Positions 8,099 to 16,588 of a stretch of DNA of 64,000 nt are shown piece after piece (the stretch's first letter is position 1; every line of letters begins with the position of its first letter). The DNA lies in assembly GCA_963813975.1 (NCBI GenBank), contig CAWFAP010000005.1:248001-312000 (forward strand), written 5' to 3'. Source of the stretch: RYN-230 sp963813975 (GTDB taxonomy: Bacteria; Actinomycetota; Actinomycetes; Streptosporangiales; Streptosporangiaceae). The position numbers and the translations under genes were made by a program. The notes under the pieces are model-generated. The model saw only the letters and a list, made by a program, of their open reading frames with translations, ran no database searches and was not told the origin of the DNA.

Positions 8099-9396
8099 CC
8101 CACCACGCCCGCGCTCACGAACGGGATCGTCTGCGGTCCCTCGGGCAGCACGCACACCCGGGCGCCTGGCCCGGCCGCCTCCAGTTCGCCGGCTACCGCG
8201 GCGGCGATGTCCGGGACCGCGAACAGGTGCGCGCTGCGCAGGTCCGCGTCCGACAGCCCGGCCGCGTGCACGCCCACCCGGGCTGTGCGGAGCACCCGGG
8301 CCAGCACCTGCACCTGCCACTGGTCCGGCACGGTCCGGGTGCGTGCCGCGATCGAGGCCAGCAGCCCCTCCGGGTCCGGCGCCGCAGCCAGTTCCGCCCG
8401 GAACGATCCGTGATCAGGAAACCCGTCGGCGCACTCGGCCGCGCAGATGATCAGGCCGCCGGGCCGCACCACGGTGGCAGCCGCGGACATTCCCTTGACC
8501 GCCTGGTACAGGTTCTGATCCAGCGGGAACCCCGCGTTGGTCGTCACCACCACGTCGAACAGCCCGTCCACCGGGCACATCGAGACCTCGCGGACGTACG
8601 CCCGGGCGGCCGCATGCATGGCCAGCACCTCGCCGCCGAACGCCGCGACGACCCGCTGCTCCCGGTTCAGCACGACGTCGAAGGCGAAGTCCACCCCGGT
8701 CGCCGCCGCGATCGCGCGCACGTCGTCGTGCACCGGATTGCCCTCGCACACCGCCCAGGTGGCCCGCACGCTGCCAATCCGCCGTGCGTCGTGCAGGGTC
8801 AGCGTGGTCTCCAGCCCGGCCAGACCCGGCGCGACCAGTTTGGGGCCGCCGCTGAACCCGGCGAAGAAGTGCGGTTCCACGAACCCGGTGGTGATCTTCA
8901 CATCCGCGCCGGCCCAGTGCCGGTTCAGCCAGACAGGTACCCCCTCGCCGTGCTCGCCGCACCAGGTGAGCATGCTCTCGTCGCGGGCGTCGTGGTTGAT
9001 CACCCGCAGCCGGGCGGCCAGGTCGGCGCCCAGCATCTCGTCCAGCTCGGCCGGGGAGTTGCCGCGGTGCGTGCCGGTCGCGATGAGCACGGTCACGTCG
9101 TCCGGCGTGACCAGCCCGTCCAGCTCGGCCAGCAGTGCGCGGAGCATGGCCTCGCGGGGCTGCGGCCGGGTCACGTCGCAGACCGACACGGCCACCCGCT
9201 GGCCCGGGCGTACCACCTCCCGCAGCGGCGGCCCGGCCACCGGGTGGCTGAGCGAGTTCCGCAGCGTGGCCGGAGCGTCCGGCGCGGCCGGATGGTAAGC
9301 GGGGGCGACGACCGTGGTCCGGTCCGCGGGCAGCGAGATGCGCAGGCTCCCGCGCCCGTAGGCCAGGTCGATATCCAGCAGGCTGTTAGCAGGCAT
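8086..9396 (-). CDS. larA: LarA-family nickel-pincer-dependent racemase/epimerase
   Basis: A 436-residue LarA homologue. LarA enzymes racemise or epimerise 2-hydroxyacids by hydride transfer to the Ni-NPN cofactor. Catalytic positions fit Lactobacillus LarA with a constant offset of two: R77 (DVTRP), H110 (ATGTHRGN), H176 (FVEPHF) and the cofactor-tethering K186 (SGGPKLVAPG). The substrate is not given by sequence. Many LarA homologues act on aldonates or other hydroxyacids, and the SDR at the head of this operon suggests a substrate passed to a dehydrogenase. The ATG at 9396 lies just after the conserved part begins; the frame stays open to 9558. Confidence 0.88.
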   Translation of the reverse strand: MPANSLLDIDLAYGRGSLRISLPADRTTVVAPAYHPAAPDAPATLRNSLSHPVAGPPLREVVRPGQRVAVSVCDVTRPQPREAMLRALLAELDGLVTPDDVTVLIATGTHRGNSPAELDEMLGADLAARLRVINHDARDESMLTWCGEHGEGVPVWLNRHWAGADVKITTGFVEPHFFAGFSGGPKLVAPGLAGLETTLTLHDARRIGSVRATWAVCEGNPVHDDVRAIAAATGVDFAFDVVLNREQRVVAAFGGEVLAMHAAARAYVREVSMCPVDGLFDVVVTTNAGFPLDQNLYQAVKGMSAAATVVRPGGLIICAAECADGFPDHGSFRAELAAAPDPEGLLASIAARTRTVPDQWQVQVLARVLRTARVGVHAAGLSDADLRSAHLFAVPDIAAAVAGELEAAGPGARVCVLPEGPQTIPFVSAGVVGSAV

Positions 9397-9558
9397 CAAG
9401 CTCCGTCCATGCCTCGTCCGGGACCACGGTAGCGAAGGGGGCCAGGGCCACCTGGTCGCCGCTGCGCATCCCGGGCCGAACTGGGCCAGCACGTACTCCA
9501 TCACCAGGCCCAGCTGCTCCGGCGTCCACGAATCCCAGTCCGAGCCGGTCCGGCTCAC
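9386..9558 (-). pseudogene. Small frameshifted ORF between the SDR and larA genes
   Basis: A GTG at 9558 follows the SDR stop directly and reads SWTPEQLGLVMEYVLAQFGP. A second frame then continues MRSGDQVALAPFATVV and PDEAWTELDAC to a TAA at 9386-9388, overlapping the larA start by 11 bases. Both halves look like real protein and both ends sit in the coupled spacing typical of this operon. A one-base frameshift near 9470 would join them into a protein of about 56 residues. No family recognised. The first frame is also continuous with larA, so an extended LarA N-terminus is the alternative reading. Confidence 0.45.
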
Positions 9559-10326
9559 TCACGTCCGGGGGCGCAGGCGCAGTCCGCCCATCCCGCCGTC
9601 CACGGCCAGTTCGGTCCCGGTGGTGGACCCGGCCACGGGTGAGGCCAGATAGACGACCGCGGCCGCCACTTCGTCCGCCGAGACCAGCCGCCCGTGCGGC
9701 TGTCGGGCCTCGAGCGCGGCCCGCTCTGCGCTGGGGTCGGGCGCCGCGTCCAGCAGCCGGGTGACCCAGGGCGTGTCGGCCGTGCCGGGGTTCACCGCGT
9801 TGACCCGGATGCCGTCGGGCATCCCGTCGGCGGCCATGGCCCGGGTCAGCGCGGCCACCGCGCCCTTGCTGGCCGAGTACACGGCCCGGTCCGGCAGCCC
9901 GGCGGTGGCCGCGATCGAGGCCGTGTTGACCACGGCCGCGCGGCCGGACTCGCGCAGGTACGGCCAGGCCGCGCGGGACACCCGGGCGGTCCCGATCACG
10001 TTCACGTCCAGCACCCGCCGCCACTCCTCGTCGGTGCTGTCGGCCACGCTGCCCTGGGCACCGATGCCCGCGTTGTTGGCCAGCAGGTCCAGGCCGCCCA
10101 GGTGGCCCGCGGCCGCGTCCACGGCGGCCCGCACCGCGGCGTCGTCGGTGATGTCGGCCTGCACGTAGCCGGCCCCGGCGGGCAGGCCCGCGGGCGGTTC
10201 CCCCGCCATGTCCAGCACCATCACGGCCGCGCCCTCCGCCGCGAACGCCGTGGCGATCGCGGCGCCCAGCCCGGACGCCCCTCCGGTGACCAGCGCGCGC
10301 AGGCCCGTCAGCTGTCCCATCCTCAT
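9559..10326 (-). CDS. Short-chain dehydrogenase/reductase (SDR), first gene of the lar operon
   Basis: A classical SDR of about 255 residues. The NAD(P) motif is TGGASGLGAA near residue 14, NNAG follows at about 84, and the catalytic set is Ser in VVNTASIAA with YSASK about 13 residues later. VNPGT and DGGMG close the fold. An acidic residue after strand 2 (VLDMAG) favours NAD. Starts at 10326 and 10320 are both near AAGGAAAGG. It heads the lar genes, so it may oxidise or reduce the hydroxyacid that LarA epimerises; that link is inference. The 236 bases upstream hold the likely operon promoter. Confidence 0.88.
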   Translation of the reverse strand: MRMGQLTGLRALVTGGASGLGAAIATAFAAEGAAVMVLDMAGEPPAGLPAGAGYVQADITDDAAVRAAVDAAAGHLGGLDLLANNAGIGAQGSVADSTDEEWRRVLDVNVIGTARVSRAAWPYLRESGRAAVVNTASIAATAGLPDRAVYSASKGAVAALTRAMAADGMPDGIRVNAVNPGTADTPWVTRLLDAAPDPSAERAALEARQPHGRLVSADEVAAAVVYLASPVAGSTTGTELAVDGGMGGLRLRPRT

Positions 10327-10562
10327 CCTTTCCTTGCCACGTCCCAGGCTGCCCGGACCGGCGGGGCCCGAGACCGCAGGCGCAGCCGCAACGTCAGCGT
10401 CACCCGGCCCGGGTGGCAGCCCGGCATCCAGCCGAGGGCCGCCAGCCGCGGTCTCCCGCCCGGTGATCTCGACATCATGGCTGATGTACTCGGTGCGCCT
10501 CCCGGCCCACCCCCGGTTGCGGCCCAGGCGTACCACCGCGAGATGGTCCCGGAGGCCCTGGG

Positions 10563-11336
10563 TCAGCGGCAGACGAACGCCGCAAGGTCACCCGAGGTGA
10601 TGAAGGTTCCCTGTCGGTCGATGATCGCCTGCACGTCCTGGCGCACGTCCTCCACGACATCGTCCCAGGGGCGGGCGGTCTCGTCCTGATAGTGATCGCC
10701 CAGGCTGGCCATGTACCCGGCGGCGACCGCCGCGTCGCGGATGACCACCGCTCCCCGGCGGGCCGGGCGCACGCAGCTCACCGACTCAAAGACCACCCGG
10801 AGCTGTGCTGCGGCGTTCTCCGCCGTGAACGCGCTCGCCGGTGCGTGCCTCTGCCATCCGGGGCTGTCCTGGCGGACCGCGTTCCCGATCAGCTCCCGCA
10901 GGGAGCGCAGGTGCTGGCCGCCGTTGGTCACCGCCACGCAGACGCCGCCCGGGCTCAGGACCCGCCGCAGCTCGCGCAGCGCAGCTGCCTGGTCCGGCAC
11001 CAGGTCCAGCAGGTGAGCCGCGAGCACGACATCTGCGGCGCCGTCGCGCACCGGCAGCGCCGCGACGTCGGCGTTGACGAGCGCCGGATGGGATACCGCC
11101 CGCAGCATCCCCATCGACAGGTCGCACCCGGCCGCCCGCACCCGCCGCTGCCGCAGCCCGCGCAGGTAGGCCCCGTTGCCGCAGCCCGCCTCCAGCGCCA
11201 CCATCCCCGGCGAGAGCCCGGCCAGATCCAGCACCCAGCCCACGATGTCGAACGACGGGCTCTGATCCCGCCACAGGCGCTGGCGAGCACGCAGATTTCG
11301 GTCATCCGCGTACTGGCCCGGCGGATTCACGGCCAC
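10563..11336 (-). CDS. Class I SAM-dependent methyltransferase
   Basis: A 257-residue methyltransferase of the Methyltransf_11 type. Motif I is ALEAGCGNGAYLRGL, the acidic loop is GCDLSMGML, NADVAALPVRDGAADVV gives motifs II-III, and LRELRRVLSPGG follows. The GTG at 11336 is used; a second GTG two codons in is equally possible. The substrate cannot be told. Nearest genes on the same strand are 120-240 bases away. Confidence 0.85.
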   Translation of the reverse strand: MAVNPPGQYADDRNLRARQRLWRDQSPSFDIVGWVLDLAGLSPGMVALEAGCGNGAYLRGLRQRRVRAAGCDLSMGMLRAVSHPALVNADVAALPVRDGAADVVLAAHLLDLVPDQAAALRELRRVLSPGGVCVAVTNGGQHLRSLRELIGNAVRQDSPGWQRHAPASAFTAENAAAQLRVVFESVSCVRPARRGAVVIRDAAVAAGYMASLGDHYQDETARPWDDVVEDVRQDVQAIIDRQGTFITSGDLAAFVCR

Positions 11337-11457
11337 CAGGAAAGTATGCCCGGCTCACCCAGGGTGCCGCCCAGGGCCCCCCAGCCCGCCCGGGGCGCCC
11401 CCCGGCCGCCCGCCCCGCCCTCGGCTTACTCTCTGGATCGAGCGCGGGGCCCGGTTC

Positions 11458-12057
11458 TCAGCGGGCCGGAGAACCGGGCGACGGCCTTCCTCGTGGTACC
11501 GGCCGCGGGGATCTCCAGGGGACCTGCCCTGAGCCGTCCTCAAAGAGGGTGGCCTGCGGGTCGCCGCCGGTTTCCCGGGCGGCCAGATCCGCCTCGGTCT
11601 CGATGCGCCCATCGCGCCGGATGTGGGACACCGCCACCCCGCGCTCCCGCAGGACACGCCCGATGAGCAGATGGCGGTGGCATCGGGACGGATCTTCCTC
11701 GCTGCAGAGCAGGGCGACGCGGGAAGCCTGCGCCCCGGCCAGGACCCGGCCGAGTCCCGCCTGGAAGGCGGGGCTCACGGCCAGCCGCCCGTAGAGAACG
11801 TGGCCCTCTTCGTCGTAGAACTCGTCGCCCGCCGGACGGCCGCCGAGGCCCTCGCCGAACGGGTGGTAGTCGATCGCGCGCCGGGCCAGGGCGTCACGGA
11901 GCTGTCCCGCGTTGAAGTGCGGTACATAACGCGACCGGGGCACGGTGCGCACGTCGGCCACGGCCTCGATGCCATGCTGCCGGAGCAGGTCCAGGAAATC
12001 GTCGAGGGCCACGTTCGAGTGCCCGATCGTGAACAGGTGCGGTGCGTCATCCGGCAC
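11458..12057 (-). CDS. DUF488 family protein
   Basis: A 199-residue DUF488 protein. The family hallmarks are TIGHSN near the start, DVRTVPRSRYVPHFN, and the CSEEDPSRCHRHLL segment with two Cys and two His. The biochemical role of the family is not established. It lies 18 bases downstream of the SRPBCC gene on the same strand and is probably co-transcribed. The C-terminal tail of about 25 residues is Pro/Arg-rich. Confidence 0.85.
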   Translation of the reverse strand: MPDDAPHLFTIGHSNVALDDFLDLLRQHGIEAVADVRTVPRSRYVPHFNAGQLRDALARRAIDYHPFGEGLGGRPAGDEFYDEEGHVLYGRLAVSPAFQAGLGRVLAGAQASRVALLCSEEDPSRCHRHLLIGRVLRERGVAVSHIRRDGRIETEADLAARETGGDPQATLFEDGSGQVPWRSPRPVPRGRPSPGSPAR

Positions 12058-12075
12058 GGCTGGTTCCCGGTGTCC

Positions 12076-12591
12076 TCAGGCGTCCGGGCCGCGCCCGGTG
12101 TCCGGGGTCGGGCCGGCTTCCTGGGCGCGGATGGCGTCGGCGATCGCTTCTTCCCAGTGCTGGAGGAACCGGGGATAGCCGGCTGCGAACTGCGCCAGGC
12201 CGGCAGCGGCCTGGCCAGACAGCGCGGTGAGGTCATACTCGACCGTGGCCACCCGGGCCTCGCCGGGGGACGTCCCGTCGTCCAGCGTGACGGTGACGGT
12301 GCCCGCGTCCCGGCCGTGGGCGAGGCGGGCGTAGCGGACCGACCGGCCCGGCTCGCTGGCGCACACCACCCAGGTCGTGCGCTGCTGGCCATGGACCGTC
12401 TCGAACACCGTGCCCGGCTCCGTGTCGTCGCTGGCCGGCGCGGGAAACAGCGGGTCCCAGCCGTCGGCCCACAATTTCTCGCCGCGCGGGGTGAACAGGA
12501 ACAGTGCGGGCCCGTAGCCGGGCGGCAGCCGCACGGATCCGCTGAGCCGCGCACGAGTGAGGGGGGCGGGGTCTGCGGAGCTGTGTACCAT
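12076..12591 (-). CDS. SRPBCC-fold protein (START-like)
   Basis: A 171-residue protein with a central SRPBCC-like pattern: LFTPRGEKLWADGWDPLF, then GTVFETVHG, TTWVVCASEPG, and a C-terminal helix LAQFAAGYPRFLQHWEEAI. This fold binds hydrophobic ligands in a deep pocket. The ATG at 12591 lies inside a 14-base palindrome and only 14 bases from the start of the divergent RHH gene. DUF488 follows in the same direction. Confidence 0.75.
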   Translation of the reverse strand: MVHSSADPAPLTRARLSGSVRLPPGYGPALFLFTPRGEKLWADGWDPLFPAPASDDTEPGTVFETVHGQQRTTWVVCASEPGRSVRYARLAHGRDAGTVTVTLDDGTSPGEARVATVEYDLTALSGQAAAGLAQFAAGYPRFLQHWEEAIADAIRAQEAGPTPDTGRGPDA

Positions 12592-12597
12592 GGTACA
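12584..12597. promoter_or_regulatory. Palindrome TGTACCATGGTACA over the SRPBCC start codon
   Basis: A perfect 14-base palindrome covers the SRPBCC start codon and ends nine bases before the RHH start codon. Ribbon-helix-helix proteins commonly bind short palindromes beside their own gene, so this is a good candidate operator for the divergent small protein. Confidence 0.55.
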
Positions 12598-12605
12598 AAG
12601 GTAAC

Positions 12606-12869
12606 ATGACCACTGTGGAGCGGGTCCAGACCGGGGTACGGATGGAGCGCAGCCTGCTCAAGGTGCTCAAGGGGCTGGCCGAGTACCTCGACTTGTCCCT
12701 GGGTGACCTGCTGGAAGGCATCGTGCTGCACGCGTTCGAAGGGGAGCAGGCGTTCGGGGCCCCTACCCTCGAGGTCATCGCGGAACTCAGGCGGATCTAC
12801 GGCTGCACGCTGACCGCCGCCGACAGTCACCAGCTGAGCGAGCCGGATAGCGAGCCCCGTTCCAGCTAG
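12606..12869 (+). CDS. Small ribbon-helix-helix-like protein, candidate local repressor
   Basis: An 87-residue protein whose first 45 residues fit a ribbon-helix-helix fold: a strand (RVQTGVRMERS), a helix (LLKVLKGLAEYLDLS), a turn, and a second helix (LGDLLEGIVLHAF). AAAGG lies four bases before the ATG. Its start is 14 bases from the divergent SRPBCC gene, with a perfect palindrome between and across them, so it probably regulates both. The stop overlaps the convergent GNAT gene by four bases. Fold assignment is by pattern only. Confidence 0.65.
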   Translation: MTTVERVQTGVRMERSLLKVLKGLAEYLDLSLGDLLEGIVLHAFEGEQAFGAPTLEVIAELRRIYGCTLTAADSHQLSEPDSEPRSS

Positions 12870-13471
12870 CCGAGGCGGGCGGTCAGCGCGGCTTTGGCGG
12901 CTGGCCAGTCGTCGTCGACCATCGCGTGCTGGACCGTGTCGCGCCAGCAGCCGTCGAAGCGCAGCCGGTGCTTGCGCAGCACCCCTTCACGGACCGCGCC
13001 CAGCCGCTCGATCGCGGCCTGCGACCGGGTATTGACGATGTCGGTATGCCACACGACCCGGACCGCGCCGAGGGTCTCGAACGCGAACGTCATCATCAGC
13101 AGCTTCGACTCGGTGTTGTGCCCGGTACGCCACCAGCGCTGGCCCAGCCAGGTGTGCCCGACACCCAGCGTCCGCAGCCCGGGGTTCACCTCGTAGAACG
13201 AGGTGGTGCCGGCGAACTCGCCGGTGGCCGCGTCGATCTGGGCGTACGGGAGCCGGGCACCACGGGCCCGGGCGGCCAGCGCGTCGGCGATGTGCCGGGT
13301 CGCGTCCTCCAGCGTGACCGGCTGGGCCTGTGCGCCGCCCGGCGGGCTCATCCAGCGGAACACCTCGGCCCCCTGTTCCCCAGCGCCCGCGGCGGACAGG
13401 TAGCCGGGCGCGTGCTCCAGCGCCAGCGGCTCCAGCCGGATCAGCCGCTGGCCAGCTCGGGCATCGCCCAC
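12866..13471 (-). CDS. GNAT N-acetyltransferase, RimJ/RimL type
   Basis: A 201-residue acetyltransferase. Core signs are RLIRLEPLALEHA at the start, GTTSFYEVNPGLRTLGVGHTWLG, then NTESKLLMMTFAFETLGAVRV and NTRSQAAIERLGAVREGVLRKH, the usual acetyl-CoA-binding end of the RimJ/L group. The GTG at 13471 may not be the true start, since another frame just upstream also reads plausibly. Substrate may be a protein N-terminus or a small amine. Confidence 0.88.
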   Translation of the reverse strand: MGDARAGQRLIRLEPLALEHAPGYLSAAGAGEQGAEVFRWMSPPGGAQAQPVTLEDATRHIADALAARARGARLPYAQIDAATGEFAGTTSFYEVNPGLRTLGVGHTWLGQRWWRTGHNTESKLLMMTFAFETLGAVRVVWHTDIVNTRSQAAIERLGAVREGVLRKHRLRFDGCWRDTVQHAMVDDDWPAAKAALTARLG

Positions 13472-13553
13472 CAGAGATCGTCACTCACGCCAGGCATGAT
13501 CCCAGCCAAGCCCCGGGCGCAGCTCCTCATTGTCGCCCCCTCGGTGCGGCACC

Positions 13554-13913
13554 ATGATTGCCGTCCACCCCGGACGGCCGCCGGGCGGCGGGCGGCCGCT
13601 CAACTATGCGGGACCCGTCCGGTATGCGGGGGCCGTGGCGGACTGCCTGGTGGCCGCGGGCCTGCTGGCGTGGGTGATTGCGGTCACGCGGACCTGCCTG
13701 ATCGTCACCGACGACGGCCTGACCGATCGCCGTGCATTGCGGTCGGTCCGGGTGGCCTGGGACCAGATCGCCGAGTTGCGCGTGGCGCGCCCCGGCGGCC
13801 CGTGGGCGGCTTCTGCGTTGAGGCCGACTGCCCGGACGAAACCCGGATCGGCCTCCTGTCCACCCGGGCTTATTCGCGGGTTCCTTCTCGCGTCACCTCG
13901 ATGAAGTGCAGCG
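13554..13913 (+). pseudogene. Frameshifted small membrane protein with a PH-like domain
   Basis: The frame from ATG 13554 gives one membrane helix (AVADCLVAAGLLAWVIAV), then TRTCLIVTDDGLTDRRAL and VAWDQIAELRVARPGGPW, a pattern of small actinobacterial PH-domain proteins. Beyond about 13805 the expected continuation (GGFCVEADCPDETRIGLLS) is in another frame. One base appears to have been lost in a GC-rich run. The 3' limit is uncertain. Confidence 0.5.
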
Positions 13914-14028
13914 AATTTGCTGGATCCTCGGAGAACGTCAGGCCACGCGCAGGGAAATCCCGCCTTCTGATCCTGGCCGGGCCGGGTTCAGGCGAGGCGG
14001 GAGGAGTGGCAGGGCGGCCACCGGCGGG

Positions 14029-14924
14029 TCAGTCCCAGGCCGGGCCGGGGTCGGGGGCGCCGTCGGCCAGGACCGTGCCCTCGATCAGGCCATACGGGCG
14101 ATCGCCCGGATAGTAGACCTCGTTGTCGTTGGGCAGCCCGAACGGCGCCAGGTCCACCAGGTAGTGATGCTTATTCGGCAGCGCCAGCCGGACCTCGCAC
14201 ACGTCCGGCACGGCCGCAATGATCCCCTCGCCGATGGCGTAGAGCGTCTGCTGCAGCGAGTAGCTGTGAGTCTCGCTGAACGCGGACAGCAGCGCCTCCC
14301 GCGCGACCCCGAACGCCGCGTCCCAGTCCAGGTCCGGAGCCCCCGTGCTGCGGGGCCCTGGGCCCCGGTACCGCCACCAGGCGCTGACCTGGGTGGCGAG
14401 CATCCGGTCGTCGGTGTCCTCCAGCGTCGTGTACTTATCGCGCGGGAAGCCCCAGAACTCGGAGTGGCTGGTCTTCAGCACGGTCAGGTCCTCCAGGCCG
14501 GCCACCACGCTCACCCCGGCCCCTTCGTCGCGGACGACCCGGCAGCCGCGGGTCAGCTCGCCGGTCCGGGCGAACGAGTACCCAGGCTCGCCGATCGGGG
14601 CCCAGCCGAATTCCTCGACGGACACCCGGGCCCGGGTGATCTGCGGCTGGCTGCCCACGAAGTGGGTGGCGAGCTCCATCGCGAACACCTCGGGCGGCAC
14701 CGGCCCCAGCTCCTGGGCGAACGCGTACACGGTGTTCTTCTGCGTGTCGGTAGCCAGCACCGCCGAGTTGTCGCCGGTGAGATGGGTCGCGGCCAGGTCG
14801 CCGGACAGGCTGGTGGACACGTTCCAGTCCCTGATCACGTCGCTGCCGCCGGCCCCGCGCCGCGGGCCACGCGCATCACCCGGACCTCGGCCTTGCCGTA
14901 CCGGTTCGCTCCGAGCTGGACCAT
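14029..14924 (-). CDS. pucL: Urate oxidase (uricase), frameshifted near its 5' end
   Basis: Uricase oxidises urate to 5-hydroxyisourate. From 14838 down, 269 residues are intact: TDTQKNTVYAFA holds the catalytic Thr, LPNKHHYLVDL the His, and the fold runs to the end. The true start is most likely ATG 14924, after AGGAAGG, which reads VQLGANRYGKAEVRVMRVAR with the catalytic Lys, but this frame stops at once. A single lost base between about 14848 and 14868, in a CCGG-rich run, separates the two. With it restored the protein would be about 298 residues, the normal size. As written, the open frame lacks the catalytic Lys. Last gene of the leftward purine operon. Confidence 0.85.
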
Positions 14925-14942
14925 GCGGGTGCCTTCCTGTGG

Positions 14943-15137
14943 TTAGTCCGCGGGGGCCGGGCCCGGACGCAGGGCCAGGTCCACGCGGTCAGGGCTCATC
15001 GGCAGGCCGGTGATCCGGACCCTGGTCGCGTCGCGCACCGCGTCGGCCAGCACCGGGACGTGATATTCCCGCAACGTCCGCGTGGTCACCCGCCCCGTCT
15101 CGTCGATGTCGAGGTCCACTCTGGGCTCAGCGGTCAC
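14943..15137 (-). pseudogene. Relic of a xanthine-dehydrogenase-type molybdenum subunit C-terminus
   Basis: This 64-residue frame reads DETGRVTTRTLREYHVP and then ADAVRDATRVRITGLPMSPD. Both pieces resemble the end of the large molybdopterin subunit of xanthine dehydrogenases, where about 40 residues normally lie between them. It therefore looks like a C-terminal scrap with an internal deletion. It sits between the deaminase-like hydrolase and uricase genes, the usual place for an xdh gene, and starts with a GTG three bases after the previous stop. Assignment is by remembered family pattern and needs a profile search. Confidence 0.45.
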
Positions 15138-15140
15138 TGA

Positions 15141-16496
15141 TCATGTCGCCCCGGCGATCACGGTGCTCGCCTTGGCCGCGGCCGCGGCGATCTCGGCGGG
15201 GTCGGCGGTGCGCAGCTCGCCGCCGGCCACCACCTGCTGGCCGCCGACGAACAGGTGCTCCAGCGCGGGCGCCCCGAACACGAGCGTGGTCACCGGGTCC
15301 GCGATGCCAGCCCCGGGGAGGTGGTCCACCCGCCACACGGCCAGGTCGGCCACCTTGCCGGGTTCCAGCGAGCCCAGCTCGGCCTGGCGCCCCAGGCAGC
15401 GGGCCCCGCCCATGGTGGCCATCCGCAGGCAGTCCCGGGCGTTCATCGCCTCCGGGCCGCCCGCGTAACGCGCGGCCAGCATGGCCTGGTGCAGCTCATC
15501 GATCATGCGGCCCGACTCGTTGGACGCGTTCCCGTCCACGCCCAGGCCGACCACCGCGCCCGCGCCGAGCAGTTTGCGGACCGGGGCGATGCCCGATCCG
15601 AGGCGGCCGTTCGAGGTGGGGCAGTGGGCCACGCTGGTGCCCGTCGCCGCGAACCGGGCCACCGCCTCATCCGACAGGTGGACGCAGTGGGCCAGCCACA
15701 CGTCCGGGCCCAGCCAGCCCAGGTCCTCGGCGTACTGGGCAGGCGTGCGGCCGTAGGTGTCCAGGCAGTACTGCTCCTCGTCCTGGGTCTCGGCCACGTG
15801 GGTGTGCAGCCGGACGCCGGCCGCGCGGGCCAGCGCGGCGCTGTCCCGCATCAGCTCCCCGGTCACGGTGAACGGCGAGCAGGGCGCGACCGCGATGCGG
15901 AGCATCGAGTCGGGGGACGGGTCGTGCCAGCGTTCGATCGCGGCCTGCGACGCGGCCAGGATCGTGTCGTGGTCCTCGATTACGGAGTCGGGCGGCAGCC
16001 CGCCGGCCGACTGTCCCAGGTTCATCGAGCCGCGGGTCGGGTGGAAGCGGACCCCGATCCGCCGGGCGGCCAGGATCTCCGCCTCCAGCAGGTCACCCGC
16101 GCCGGCCGGGAACACGTACAGGTGGTCGGTGCTGGTCGTGCAGCCAGTCAGGGCCAGCCAGGCCAGGTTGGCCGCGGCGGCCGCGCTCATCAGCTCGGGG
16201 GTCAGCCGGGCCCAGATCGGATACAGCGTCTGCAGCCAGCCGAACAGGGTGTCGTCGGTGGCGTAACCCCGGGTGAGCCACTGGTACAGGTGCGAGTGGG
16301 TGTTGACCAGCCCGGGTGTGACCAGCCGCCCGGAGCCGTCGATCCGGGTGGCCCCGGCGAACTCCGGCGGCACCGGCCCGGGACCGGCGGCGAGGACCCG
16401 GCCCCGGTCCATGACCACGTGGCCGGAGGGGTATTCGCTGCCCTCCTGGTCCACGGTGGCGACGTAGCAGCCCTCGATAGCTACGGGTTCGGTCAC
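15141..16496 (-). CDS. 8-oxoguanine deaminase-like amidohydrolase
   Basis: A 451-residue metal-dependent hydrolase of the AtzB/TrzN/8-oxoguanine deaminase group. Metal ligands are visible as NTHSHLYQWLTRG, RLHTHVAET with the DEEQYC stretch after it, the His of LAHCVHL, and the Asp of GLGVDGNASNESG. It probably deaminates 8-oxoguanine or guanine to a substrate for urate formation, which fits the urate genes around it. The GTG at 16496 has AAGGGG six bases upstream; the open frame continues to 16562. Confidence 0.85.
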   Translation of the reverse strand: MTEPVAIEGCYVATVDQEGSEYPSGHVVMDRGRVLAAGPGPVPPEFAGATRIDGSGRLVTPGLVNTHSHLYQWLTRGYATDDTLFGWLQTLYPIWARLTPELMSAAAAANLAWLALTGCTTSTDHLYVFPAGAGDLLEAEILAARRIGVRFHPTRGSMNLGQSAGGLPPDSVIEDHDTILAASQAAIERWHDPSPDSMLRIAVAPCSPFTVTGELMRDSAALARAAGVRLHTHVAETQDEEQYCLDTYGRTPAQYAEDLGWLGPDVWLAHCVHLSDEAVARFAATGTSVAHCPTSNGRLGSGIAPVRKLLGAGAVVGLGVDGNASNESGRMIDELHQAMLAARYAGGPEAMNARDCLRMATMGGARCLGRQAELGSLEPGKVADLAVWRVDHLPGAGIADPVTTLVFGAPALEHLFVGGQQVVAGGELRTADPAEIAAAAAKASTVIAGAT

Positions 16497-16588
16497 AGGA
16501 TCCCCTTCTCCGGTCGGGGTGCCAGCGTCGGCGCTGCCAGCATCGTGTCCCACCGGTGTCACGTGTATGTCTCTACCCGCGGATGGCG

